Assembly: GCA_015680685.1 (NCBI GenBank)
Contig: MNCI01027053.1
Span: 1 to 64,000 of the forward strand
Reading direction: 5' to 3'
DNA length: 64,000 bases
DNA from: Gnetum montanum
Taxonomy: Eukaryota; Streptophyta; Gnetopsida; Gnetales; Gnetaceae
Positions 24,440 to 35,270 of this stretch are shown here, one piece after another (position 1 is the first letter of the stretch; each line of letters starts with the position of its first letter). The notes beneath the pieces were generated by a model. The model did no database searches, was not told where the DNA came from, and saw only the letters and a program-made list of their open reading frames with translations. The translations under genes and the position numbers were made by a program.

Positions 24440-24800
24440 TTTTTTATATCTACTATTCCATTTGATTATGGGTTGCACCAACATTTATTTTAATAAAATA
24501 TTCTTTAGTTTGTATAGAAGTCTTCAAAGTCATTATTAATGAATTTTCCACCTCTTTCTTATCTAATAAATTTGATTGAGAGGTTCATTCTATTCTTCAT
24601 AATGGTATAGAAATCTTTAAACCTGTTTCTTGCTTCATCCTCAGTTTTCATATTATAAGTTCAAGTAAATTTGGAGTACTCTTTAATATAGAAAAATGTG
24701 TAATTTTTTTCACTAATTAAACTGGCTATCATAGAACCAGTGAAATTTATGTAAAGTAGCTCAAGAATTTTATCTTTTCTTTCCATAGATATAGTATAGG
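24440..24800 (-). pseudogene. Copia integrase core fragment
   Basis: Minus strand: KILELLYINFTGSMIAS (family pattern LELIHTDLCGPM; the Asp is now Asn), SEKNYTFFYIKEYSKFT (family: YFLLFIDDFSRxTW; Asp lost), DEARNRFKDF (EAFxxFKxF), then ERGGKFINNDFEDF (family: DRGGEFxSxEFxxF; catalytic Asp is now Glu and part of a stop-containing stretch). The order and spacing are those of copia integrase; two catalytic acids are gone. Confidence 0.75.
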
Positions 24801-25152
24801 GATTGTTGGTTTGTTTTTCCTAGATTTAAATTTTACATTTTTCTTTGAACATTTATCTAATTTCAAGTCCTATTGCTTTCTTCATATTTGACATTTTTAT
24901 AGATTGTTATAAAAAGTATGACCCAATCTTTTAGACCATGTCTTGACTTCTTCTTCATTAGAAATTAAGTGTTGATGCTTTGAAGTAGTTTGATGAGTGC
25001 CTTCTTTTGCTTTATTTTCTAATGTTATTATTTAAATAGTGGTTTGTTTGGAATCATGAATTCTATCAATGGAATTGCCTAGGAGATCAATGTGATTATA
25101 GTCTACATAGTAAATTTTGTTGTTACATGCCTTGATTTTGACCATTCTTTTT

Positions 25153-25640
25153 TCATTTTATTTTATAATGATGAATGAATAGTTTTTTTAAATGAACATT
25201 TCTCCCCTTTCTATCCATTTTTTGCATTGAAAGTAAAGTGGTTGAGATGTTTACAACATAGAAAACATTTATGATAGCTATAACTTTGTTGTTATGTAAT
25301 TTGACAATGTAATTTTCCACTTCTTCTATATTGAAATGCATGCCATTGCTTATTTTTATGTTTTTAATCCTATTGAACTTTTAGTATAAAATATCAGACT
25401 TATAGGGTACCATGTAATTAGAGCAACCATTGTCCAAAATCCAAGAATTTTTCTTGATAACACTCCTAAAAATAAAAGCTTTTAATTTACCTTTGTTTTT
25501 TTTCTTAAATTAGGATAGAAGTTCTGGCTTCTTCTTCATTCTTATTCTAGAGTTTTATATCATTAAACCTAACTTTTTCCAACATGTTTTCGTGATGTGA
25601 CCTCTCTTTTTATAGCATGAAGAAATAGATATGTATGCTT
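25153..25640 (-). pseudogene. Copia protease and gag-pre-integrase fragment, with decayed zinc knuckle
   Basis: Minus strand from 25,630: YKKRGHITKTCW is a CCHC knuckle with early cysteines lost (Tyr in place of the second Cys). Then SWILDNGCSNYM (25,395-25,440) is the copia protease active-site motif WxxDSGCSxHM with Ser replaced by Asn. Then VKLHNNKVIAIINVFYVVNISTTLLSMQKMDRKGRNVHL matches the family's VxLxNxxxxxIxDVLYVPxLxxNLLSVxQLxxKGxxVxF block. A 62-codon stop-free run (25,153-25,341) remains. Confidence 0.78.
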
Positions 25641-26352
25641 TTGCATTTATTTGTCCTTATGAGTTCTACCTTCCTCTCATTAATCCTCTACTTTTATTTT
25701 CTCTTTAAGTAATCTTTGTCATGTATTGATTACTTTAGTCTTAAATGTAATTTTCATTGAATCTATACCTTCCTCTATTAAATCTTTTACTTTCTCTACT
25801 AGCTATAAAAACTTAGTCTTTTTAATGTTTTCTATCCTTAAACTTTCTATGGTTCTAATCTAAGAAACTATATCATCAATAGTGACTTGTTTGAATTCTT
25901 TATTTTATAAGAAATTATTCATCATGTTTTAATATATGGGATTATTTCAAATAGCAGCATCTACCTTTTTTTTTTTTGATCTTGTGTGAAGCCACAACAA
26001 AATTCATCAATGTTTTTTATGTAGTTATACATTATTAAAAGAAAAATCCTTAATGTCCTCGTCCTTCTTAATTTCTAATTTGTCATTTTGGACATTATAT
26101 AATAGTTATTTTATGTGTTTATTTTCTAAATTTCCAACGTAATCTTTGCATAATCTATTCCATATTTGTTTTATAGTCTTCAAGAAGTATAATTCTTCAA
26201 CTATAGCCTCTGATACATGGAATGTAATTATCATCCTAGCATGTGAGTCTTTCATTTTTTTTATTTTTATTCTTATATTAGATCTTTAAGGGGTCTTCTT
26301 CATCATTTTCTTCCTTCTTTAAAGTAAATTTAATATATGATTCTTTAGGTCC
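25640..26352 (-). pseudogene. Copia gag, main part
   Basis: Minus strand: HARMIITFHVSEAIVEELYFLKTIKQIWNRLCKDY, then LLYNVQNDKLEIKKDEDIKDF, resembling the UBN2 gag pattern (AxxxIxxxVSDxVLxxIxxxKTAKEMWDxLxxxY...L...FxxxKMxExxSIxDF). Frameshifts and stops are frequent. It continues beyond the composite on the right (31,488-31,640). Confidence 0.68.
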
Positions 26353-27119
26353 TAATAAGGAGCTCCCATGGATTCCACAATCCAAGCTTTCTCAAAGTCA
26401 CAAAACAACAAATTTGAATAAGAAAAGAAAAATCAAAGCTTTATTCTTACTCAGATGGAGAATTTACATATGAAAGGAAGCACAATTCCCAAGGATAGAC
26501 AAGAGATTCAATCCAACTCTCACACACTCAATCAAAGTAATCACACACTCATAAGGATGATCATCAAGGCACCATGCCAAGACTCTATCTCTCTCTCTAT
26601 ACTCTTCTCTCAACTTTCTACACTCTCTCTTTTTCCCTCTAGACTTTCTTTTGACTCTCTTTATGAAATTAAAGTCCCAAGAGATCTATTTATACCTTTT
26701 CCCCCTATCTCTTCATCTTTCTTCTAATTGGTCATTCAATTTAATGTCTATTAAAATTTGAAGGAGATGTCTTCGAGAAACAAGAGACATCTTTCCTAAG
26801 TGCAATGGTCTCAGAGTAGACGTCTTGTGAAAACATGAGACATCTCTCTTGAGCGTAGAAGTTATTTGAGTAGATGTCTTTGGGGTGTGGTAGATGTCTA
26901 ATATGCAGTGTAGACGTCTATTTTGCCAGGGTCAAAGTTAAAGATGTTTATTTTAAAGCCTAGAACCTTTGGAAATCTCCAAACAAGTTGCCATAGCCCC
27001 TAGAACATTCTAAAGTTATCAAAATGGCCCCAAAACATCCCCAAACATGTCAAAATTCCAAGGAAAAATCCCATCAATGGAGAGATATTACCTTGGTTTG
27101 TTTGATGTCCACATCAACA
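26353..27119 (-). repeat. LTR_a, 3' LTR of the gag-only element (767 bp)
   Basis: On the minus strand it starts TGTTGATGTGGACATC right after the purine tract and ends with the GGAGCTCC-type block and CTTATTA (CTCATCA in the other two copies). Seven AGAYRTCT-like motifs lie at 26,764-26,918, two of them still AGACGTCT. It is the only full-length copy of the three. Confidence 0.8.
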
Positions 27120-27131
27120 CCCTCCTCCTTT
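27120..27131 (-). promoter_or_regulatory. Polypurine tract
   Basis: The minus strand reads AAAGGAGGAGGG immediately before the TGTTGATG start of LTR_a, the expected plus-strand primer site. Confidence 0.75.
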
Positions 27132-27493
27132 AAGAGAATTTTGATTCCCACACAAGATGCCTTTACACTTGGAATAGTTGTAGCCCCCTCACATAGGCCA
27201 TAATTCACACACAAACCAAATTACAACACACAGAAAATGGTTAGAGCTCATAACATTTTGTCTTTTCCATTCAAACTTATTTCACAAATACAAATAAAAA
27301 TACAACACAATATTTGCATGACACACATAAACACACACACACACACATTAGCACAATTTTGTGCTTATATCACAATGGAAAAATTCATGAAAGAAGAGTG
27401 GATGTAGTCTTTGCCCTCAAAGGCTGTACCATAATTCCATTTTGAGAGCACCAAATCCTGTGTGTTTCTTCCATGACCTGCAACAAAAGGAGA
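27132..27493. other. Untranslated 3' part of the gag-only element
   Basis: Between the gag stop and the purine tract. It holds a (CA)n microsatellite at about 27,329-27,348 and no coding similarity. Confidence 0.6.
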
Positions 27494-30014
27494 TTAAGAA
27501 AATTCAAAAGGATTAGGTCTTGTGAAATCAATTTCCGTTCTTCCATCCTTTTTCCTCTTCTTCACCTTTTTCTTCTTGGTGTTTGAAAGATTACCACTTG
27601 GCTTCCCTTCACCATCATCATCACAATGTAGATTATCTTCATGTTGCTTATCCATTTCACATCCAAGATAATCAAGTTCTTCAACATCTTTAAAAAATTC
27701 ATCCTTGTCATAATGCATAGAAAATATATTCAATTTTTGGAAAATCATATCATTTAGAATGTCTTTACCAACATCAATAATGACCTTTCTACTATGACTA
27801 ACACCATAGCCATGATTATCCTATACAAAATCAAATTTTTTACCATCATTAGCTTTGCTTTCGCCAACAATGGCATCAAAAATCACATTGCTCTCATCAC
27901 TTACAACATGATTCATAATTTCATTAAATGCATTACATTGATCATGATTATCATCATCATAATTAAATAAACCAATACCAAGTTGAAGTGAAAAACTATC
28001 CATCACACCAGCTTCAACACAAGAGACATTTCTACCATTAAAAAGGTAAAGCTCACACATACTTACCTCTTCATGGCTTCTCCCATCAAATTTTGGTTCA
28101 ACTTGATCTTCAACATGTGACTATCGAATCTCATCAAAGATTAAAGTGTTCAAGATCCCAAATAGGAGTTCCCAATTCCAATGGCTTCTCCTCTTCAAAG
28201 GAATCATCAACAAGCTCTTCATCCCATTTTGGAGATACTAGCTCAAAAGGTAAACTCTCCTCCATGGCTTTAATATCATTTTCATCAAAAACATCATCAA
28301 AGAAATCATTCTTCCACATACATTGGCTAGAAGACTCCCCTATCACCCATGAGATTGTCTCAACTTAGCTTAGAATCTTCTTTCCCTTTCCACTAGGTAT
28401 AGAAAAATTGCAAAACATATGAGAATCATACCTTCTAGTAATGCTCTTGACCCTTCTTGAAGAAGTCCCTTAATCCTTACGACTTCTTTGGCTTGGACCC
28501 TTTACCTCCCATGAATCATGAAGTAGGAACTTTTTTTGATTAGAAAAAAACATCATCTTGGACCTTAAAGATCTCTTGGTCCCTTTGATGAAGTCCATGG
28601 TTTCCTTCCTTGAAACCTCGAAGTATTGAGCACTCCTTTGCTCATTAAGAGATCCTTGAAAACTTATTTTCTCATTGATCTCCACTTCATAAGATCTCTC
28701 TTCTTCCTCATTTCCTTGATTAACATTTACATTTCCCACAAAAGTGCAAGAATTAATTTTTTTTGTATCTTCAATCACAATAGATCTACCTTTATTGGAG
28801 GATTCTTCCTTTTCTAAGATTTGGAGTTCCTTTCTCTTGGAAACCTTTAGCTTATTACACTCCTATTGTTTATGTCCCTTTTCACCACAATTAAATTGAT
28901 GAAGGTTGGAGGCATAACCATTTCCTTGATCCTTTCCATACTTGGAGTAGTCTTTCTTAGAATCTTGGCCCTCCTTGAACTTCTCTTACTTCTCACTGGT
29001 ATCTTCCTTGGCATTTCCATTCTCCTTGGCTTCTTTTTCACCTTCAAAAGCTTTTGAGTTCTTGCCCTTAGAAGATTTGGGAACTCTATTGTAGCCTTGA
29101 AGTTTCTATTCAGCCTTAAGAGTTAATTCAAAAGCCTCATCCAATGTTTGGGGCTCATAGAAAGTTAGCTTTGGATGATACTCCCTTTTAAGTCCTACTT
29201 AACAGTTAGATGCTTGTTTGTAATCATCCCAATGAACTTTTGCAAGTTAGAAAGACTTACAAAAATCCATGTAGTAGTCCTTCACACTCTTATTACCTTG
29301 CTTTAGGTACTTCAATTTTTGGATGGCCTCTTATCTATGATGAGTCTTCTCAAATTTTTTCCTAAGCATGAACTACATTAAAGACCAATCCTTGATAGGA
29401 GTACCATTATCCACCTTGTACGAATGAAATTTCTTCTTCCACCATACATGTGATATGCCTTGCAATTTGGTTTTAGCAAAAGATGCCTTTTGATGATTTT
29501 CCACATCTTTAAGTTCAAAGTTCTTGTTAATAATTTTTAGCCAAGAGACAAAAGCATTAGTTCCTTCCATGCCATTAAAGGATTTGACTTCAACATGGGG
29601 CATCCTTGAAGCATGTTTAAAAGATATTGCAAGAGTGACTTCAATTCCTTCACCTTACTTACTTTGAGGCTTAGAAGGAAGTTTCTTTTTTTCTTTCCTA
29701 GGAAAAATAAAACCTTGAGACCTATTTTTAGTACTAAGAGCATGAAGAAAAACATCATCTTAAGCTTCTCCTTCTCCAAAATATTCATCTTCAAAAGGAA
29801 TATCATGTTCAAGGGATGGCATTTAGGAATGTCTTGAAGAATTTATTGGTGAAGAATTACATGACTTGTACCCTTTCTTGGATGCTTTTGATGAAGTAGC
29901 ATGTCCTTTGTTCTCTCCAAGCTTTTCAACTTTCTCAACAATGAGCTTGAGAGGATTTCTCATATCATCTGTGTCTCTTGACAAAGCTTGAACTATCTTC
30001 TTCTTTGGAGGCAT
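27494..30014 (-). pseudogene. Gag polyprotein of about 840 codons with long C-terminal extension
   Basis: One minus-strand frame runs from MPPKKKIVQAL (30,014) to about 28,134 with only scattered, mostly TAG stops. One frameshift near 28,060-28,134 leads to the C-terminal part ending at 27,494. Domains: basic N-terminus; Retrotrans_gag core (29,373-29,603 onward: VKSFNGMEGTNAFVSWLKI, LQGISHVWW, then KKFEKTHH, KSVKDYYMDF, GLKREYHPKL); Lys/Glu-rich linker; knuckle FNCGEKGHKQxEC near 28,880 (first Cys lost). About 420 codons follow with acidic blocks (DDVFDENDIKAMEE; YDDDNHDQCN) and a basic run KKKKVKKRKKDGR near the end (27,520-27,585), which could be a nuclear-localisation signal. No pol motif. 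The function of the extension is unknown. Confidence 0.72.
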
Positions 30015-30359
30015 GATGGAAATTTATCTAAAAGAAAATTTTCACAAACTTCTACAAGGAAAGGTGATAGTTTCAAGATTTCTCAAGGAATGAGACAAGA
30101 AATTCTTAGATCTTAAGAGAAATGAGCATAAGAGCTTCAAACCTTAGCTATTACAAGTCAATGGGCATCCAATTCCATAATTATCTTCCAATTGTTAAAA
30201 GATATGACAAACTTAAAGATCAAAGGGGAGTTTTAAAACCCTAGGGTGAGTAGAACAAGTGTCAAGAGAGAATTCATCCAATATTGAGAATTTGGAGTAA
30301 TTCTTTGCAATTGAGATGAGAATTATCCACATGAATGCAATTGTCTTCAATTCTAAGAT

Positions 30360-30373
30360 GCTTTAATACTAAT
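30360..30373 (-). promoter_or_regulatory. Primer-binding site of gag-only element
   Basis: The minus strand reads TTAGTATTAAAGCAT just after the LTR end ...CTCATCA. This is the initiator tRNA-Met PBS TGGTATCAGAGCAT with G-to-A and C-to-T type changes. Confidence 0.6.
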
Positions 30374-30374
30374 C

Positions 30375-30920
30375 TGATGAGGAGCTTCCATGGATTTCAC
30401 AATACAAGCTCTCTCAAAGTCACAAAACAAAAAATTTGAATAAGAAATGAAAAATGAAAGCTTTATTCTTGCTCAAATGGAGAATTTACATATGAGAGGA
30501 AGCACAATTCCTAAGGATAGACAAGAGATTTAATCCAACTCTCACACACACTCAATCAAACTAATCACACACTCACAAGGATGATCATCAAGGCACCACC
30601 ATGTTAAGAATTTATCTCTGAACTCCCTATACTCTCTCTTTCTCTTTCTAGACTCTCTTTTTACTCTCTTCATCAAATTGAAGGCCCAAGAGGTCTATTT
30701 ATACCTTTCTCCATTATCTATTCATCTTTCCTCCAATTGATCATTCAAGTTAATGTCCATTAAAATTTGAGAGAAACATCTTTGAGAAATAGGAGACATC
30801 TTTCCTAAGTGTAGAGGTCTCAAAGTAGACATCTTGTGAAAATAGAAGATGCCTCTCCTAGGTGTAGAAGTTATTAAAGTAAAGGTGTAGTAGATGTCTA
30901 ATATGTAGTGTAGATGTCTA
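30375..30920 (-). repeat. LTR_b, 5' LTR, truncated in U3
   Basis: Matches LTR_a from its TGATGAGGAGCT end (plus-strand left) through the AGACATCT motif array, then stops. The roughly 200 bases that form the U3 start in LTR_a (26,920-27,119) are absent. It forms the left arm of a large inverted repeat with LTR_c. Confidence 0.78.
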
Positions 30921-30956
30921 ACTGATGTATAATATGCAGTGTAGACATCTAATTGT

Positions 30957-31487
30957 TAATGTAGACATCTAACCTACATATTAGACATTGACTACACCTC
31001 AAAGATTTCTACTTTGATAACTTCTTCACTTAGGAGAGACATCTCCTATTTTTCCAATATGTTTACTTTGAGACCTTTGCACTAGAGAAAGACATCTCCT
31101 TGGAATTTTAATGAACATTAACTTGAATGATCAATTGGAGGGAAGACGAACAGATAAGGGGAAATAGGTATAAATAGACCTTTTGGGCCTTCAATTTGAT
31201 GAAGAGAGTCAAAAGAGAGTCTAGAGAGAGAAAGAGAGAGTGTAGGGAGTTGAGAGAAGAGCAGAGAAAGAGATAGAGTCTTGGCATGATGCCTTGATGA
31301 TCATCCTTATGAGTGTGTGAGAGTTGGATTGAATCTCTTGTCTATCCTTGGGAATTATGATTTCTTTCATATGTAAATTCTCCATTTGAGTAAGAGTAAA
31401 TCTTTTATTTTCCTTTTCTTATTCAAATTTGCTATTTTTTGACTTTGAGAGAGCTTGGATTGTGGAATCCATGGGAGCTCCTCATCA
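30957..31487 (+). repeat. LTR_c, inverted third LTR, truncated in U3
   Basis: The reverse complement of LTR_b by eye over about 530 bases, ending on the plus strand in GGAGCTCCTCATCA at 31,487. No PBS follows (AGTCCAATTGCC), so it is not the start of a complete plus-strand element. The spacer between the arms is about 36 bases, contains ATAATATGCAGTGTAGACATC and resembles LTR sequence. Confidence 0.78.
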
Positions 31488-31640
31488 AGTCCAATTGCCT
31501 CCCATAAATCATTTATCTTAAGGAGACCTCTTATCATGTCCTTCGGTAGGATGGAATATTATGTCTCATTAAATATGATGGGACATTTGCTATATCTTTG
31601 TTGCAACTAATGGTGAATCAAGATCTATTCTAGGGAAAGG
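31488..31640 (-). pseudogene. Copia gag N-terminal part, right of the composite
   Basis: The minus strand reads YSILPKDMIRGLLKINDLWEAIG, fitting the copia gag start (xNYxxWxxxMxxLLxxxDLWEAI). It ends at the pentamer that borders the composite, and gag continues on its other side at 26,352. Confidence 0.6.
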
Positions 31641-31699
31641 ATGGATGATGAGATTTTCTATATCTCTAGAAATTTTGTTAGCAAAATGATGCAAAAAAG

Positions 31700-32115
31700 T
31701 GAAATTTTGATTTATCATGAGTTGTGGTATTACATGCAAGTTGTAATATATTAACCACAACTAGATCACAAGTCATAGTTAAAAGAAATAAAGAAAAACA
31801 ACCACCATGAATTATGATTTTCTTGGAACCAGGAATTATGGTTTACCTAAAACAAGAAAAATTAAAACTAATGATACCACATGAGTACCATGAGTGCTCC
31901 ATGGGTCATGATGTATGTACCTTAACTTTCTAAAAAAATCACAAGTCATGATGAGAACCACAAGTAATGGTCAACTTGTGGTTAATTATAGAAGATAATA
32001 ACTAATATTGACAATAAGTTGTGATTACCTTATGATATAATTCTCAACACACCACAAGTTGTGATTAATCTATTAATGATATCATGAGTCATGGTTAGGT
32101 CATGATAAGAAAAAA
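31700..32115. repeat. Cluster of degenerate ACCACAAGTCATGGTT-like words
   Basis: At least ten variants of a 12-16 base word (CACAAGTCATRGTT, CACAAGTTGTGATT, ATGAGTCATGGTT and reverse complements) lie in about 400 bases, spaced irregularly. The stretch is upstream (minus sense) of the copia gag. A possible PBS fragment TGGTATCATTAG occurs on the minus strand near 31,885, so the array may belong to that element's LTR. No coding seen. Confidence 0.4.
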
Positions 32116-34534
32116 AACTTTCATATCCAAAAATTCTTATCTTGAATTTTAATACATGATGGATTATTAAAGATTCCTAAGGAAGCTGGCCAACCTAGAA
32201 TGAAGAATTGAATAATTTAACTTGCATATCTAATGGGACTCTAAAGAAATGTTTTTGATGAATTTTGGTCTTAAAAAAATAAGGAATCCATGTTTTAAAG
32301 TAAAAATATTATATCTTAAATTAACCATAAATAAATTAATAAAATTGCTTAAGGAACATAATTAAATTTCTTAGTAATCAATATATATAACTAAAAATAA
32401 TAAAATTGAGTTATAAAAAAAACATGAATTAGTATTTATGAAATCTTCTAATCCATTAATCATAATTGAACAAATCATAAAGAGTAAATCACTTCATAAG
32501 ATCTAGGCAATGATATACCAACAACATAGGCATAAAACCTCAATGCACACATTACAAGAGATACATAAGTAAATCATAATGGTCATTTATAAATACATAA
32601 CATGGCTTCTAAAATACAAAAACACTTATATCTTTTGTAACACCTTCATGTTTCAAACATATTATTTTAGGATTATTAATTATTTTCTTCTGTTAATGTA
32701 CATTAGCATAAGAGTGTATATTTACATAATATGGTCTATATTATGTTGTATCTTGCTAGTGAATTATGCTAGTGTATTCTAACATCTTTTATGCTTATGT
32801 CTGTGGTTGTACATCTTAATGGTTTAGCCCTTGACTCATTTATATGTATTTTTATGCATTAATATTTCAATTATAGTTGGTATCTCATAGTATATTTTCT
32901 TATAATCCTCCATATAATGGATCTTGAAACAACCCTTTACTTATTAGTAAGGTTAGACCCTGAGACCTTTTGATAAGTATTCATGTTTAACTATGTTTTG
33001 AAAATATGATTCTTAAGATTAGGATCTTGGAATTTTCTCTTATTGCATATTTAGAAATATTGTTATTTTATATTTCTTTTCTTGATTATTATTTCTTAGT
33101 ATTTGCTAATGCTAGGTGTCTTTAGAAAAGGAATGGGTTGGAAGGATGATGGTGGTCCATTGTTGGTATTTATCTATGTTTTTATTTATTATTTTATTCT
33201 AAGGTTTTTTGAATAAAGTTAAAATATGGTTATTAGACATGTTAAATAAATATTTGAAGTTTATTCAAGTTATTCTTATATTTTATCTAGAAACCAATTT
33301 TTGGACATGTGAGCTTATTCTCATGTTAACTTGATGACTTGACTCATTAGTTGACTACTAAAGTCTTTTATGGATATTTGTTACCTAATTTTAGAAAATA
33401 TATAATTAATTTTTCATTTGTAGAAATGACCAAAACTACCTCTTGTCACTATAACTACTTGGTAATGATAAGTCTCCTTAGCATCAATTATGCTTTTCAC
33501 TATCTTTCATTCACTTGATTGCAAGTATGTATGATAAATCTTTTGAATGGTTTCTATATCTAAACTTATTCTTGCTTGGAAAAGCTTGTATCTTGACTGA
33601 TCTCTTAAGGTAGAGAAAATATTCTTAATTTCATCAATTCTAATAAGTAACTTACCTTCTTATATGTACTTTTATTTTCTAATGATTTGCATTGTTAACC
33701 TAATCATATTGCATGTTTTGTTGATCTAACCCTTATTTAACTAAATATATTAGTAATTCATCATTTTTATAATTTTCTGCTTTGATTTTCAACTTCTTCT
33801 TTGACATGCATATTCTCCTTCTAGTGGTGGCAGTAGTGGCAATTACTAGGTGCACAATGACCTAGGTTGTGATGGATGTAGAGGTTGCAAAAAAATTCAT
33901 GATAGATTTTCAGCACATTTTTTAGAGCTACAACACACATATGAAATCAAACATCAATGGAGTTCTTCAAAGATGATGGCTAGCTAATATTCAAGACATT
34001 TATGGGCATGTTCATAATGTTGAAAAGCTAGGAAATCTAACCTTTAGAGTTGATCAATTAATATGAATTGTAGAATAAGTAACTAATACAAATAACGTAT
34101 AGATTTTCATCATGGTACAATTTATTTAGAAACTTTTGTCAACATAATGATGTGCTACCTCACTTATCCTTGTTATGGTAGCATGAATTTAGAGGATTCT
34201 ATTAACCTGGTGACATGTAGCCAACATCAACAAACCTTAGGTGATTATAAGAATCTAAGATATAGCATAACATAATCAACAGTTAGTCTATACATGCATC
34301 AGGTTTTATAAGTCAACAATTATTCTTAGCTTACATGAGGGCTAGTTAAGTTGGTATCAACCTTATTCTAACATTTGATGTGGTAACTTATGAAATATCA
34401 TTGTATGAAAATCCTACTTAATGTAATAACTAATTCATTAATGAAAAATTTAATATTATAATTTATGCATTCAAGGTAATGTTAATGAACTTGATTAATG
34501 ATTAACTTAATTGTATTTTCTCTTAGTTTTAATA
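32116..34534. other. AT-rich unannotated stretch
   Basis: No confident coding or repeat structure. The plus strand at 33,940-34,060 shows a short readable run (NINGVLQRWLANIQDIYGHVHN) with no family recognised. Otherwise low-complexity AT-rich sequence. Confidence 0.4.
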
Positions 34535-35270
34535 GTATGCTTTGTAGAATGGCCTCCCATCTTCCAACTTTATTCCAAGTGGCATCAAGGTGGTTTCCTC
34601 TATAGTGAGGGTGTTCTAACCCTTTCTGAATGTGTTTCATATAGATTTTTAGTTAGGAGGCTTGAATGGAGTTCTAAGTGTTGATGTAGTTGCTAGATTG
34701 AAGCATGCTATAGGAGCATAGGTGATCAAGTATGCTTTATGATCAAAGGATTCATGCACTATTGTAATTATGGAGTCATGTTATTAAATTATAAAATAGC
34801 TCAGGTGGTTATCTTATGTATCTCTTATAACTTATATCATAAGGATTTTTATTTATAAAGTTGGCATAATATAGTATGAATATTTTTAAGTATTCATTAT
34901 AGTTGTTTAAGTATGCTTAATAGATTGTAAGGTATCCTACATAGTAATTTAATTTTTGGATTTTATGTTTTACATAAAGAATATATTAATTTTTAATAAG
35001 TTTAAATATGTTCTTTAAGTGATTTCATAAATTTATCTATGATTAATTTTAAGGTGTAACATCCTTTGTCTACATGGCTTTTTAAAATGTTAATGATTTT
35101 GTACCTTAGTATGATTTAACATCTACAATATCACCGATAAGCTCCATTCAAGCCTCCTAACTAAGATCTACATAAAAAACGTGTAAGTAACATTAGAACA
35201 CCTTCATAGTGTAGGAAATCACCTTAGTGCTATCTAGAACAAGCTATAAGATCTCATCCATGCTACAAAA
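34535..35270. repeat. Inverted repeat, arms of about 140 bp
   Basis: Left arm about 34,535-34,682 and right arm about 35,133-35,270 are reverse complements with substitutions. Landmarks are TTAGTTAGGAGGCTTGAATGGAG (read in two parts) on the left and its complement CTCCATTCAAGCCTCCTAAC on the right, plus GGTGTTCTAA/TTAGAACACC. The loop is about 450 bases of AT-rich DNA. It may be two truncated copies of one repeat in opposite orientation. Confidence 0.6.

Larger units (their letters stand above)
26353..31487 (-). mobile_element. Gag-only LTR element with extra inverted LTR (composite insertion)
   Basis: Minus-strand order: LTR_b (30,375 to about 30,920, U3 start missing), PBS (30,360-30,373), single long gag frame (30,014 to 27,494), polypurine tract AAAGGAGGAGGG (27,131-27,120), full LTR_a (27,119-26,353). 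To the right of LTR_b a further LTR, LTR_c (about 30,957-31,487), is joined in the opposite orientation. Flanking pentamers are GGTCC (26,348-26,352) and AGTCC (31,488-31,492), a target duplication with one change if the whole block went in as a unit. It lies inside copia gag. No protease, RT, RNase H or integrase motif is present, so this is a non-autonomous element of the TR-GAG kind. Confidence 0.72.
24322..31640 (-). mobile_element. Degenerate copia element, interrupted by the 26,353-31,487 composite
   Basis: The minus strand reads gag start (about 31,493-31,640), insertion, rest of gag (26,352 to 25,640), zinc knuckle, protease, then the first half of integrase (24,440-24,780). It is cut off at 24,322 next to the chromovirus LTR. 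The gag frame on the two sides of the insertion continues in the order expected: LLKINDLWEAIG on the right flank, and SEAIVEELYFLKTIKQIWNRL on the left. LTRs, RT and RNase H of this copy are not in view. Confidence 0.7.
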
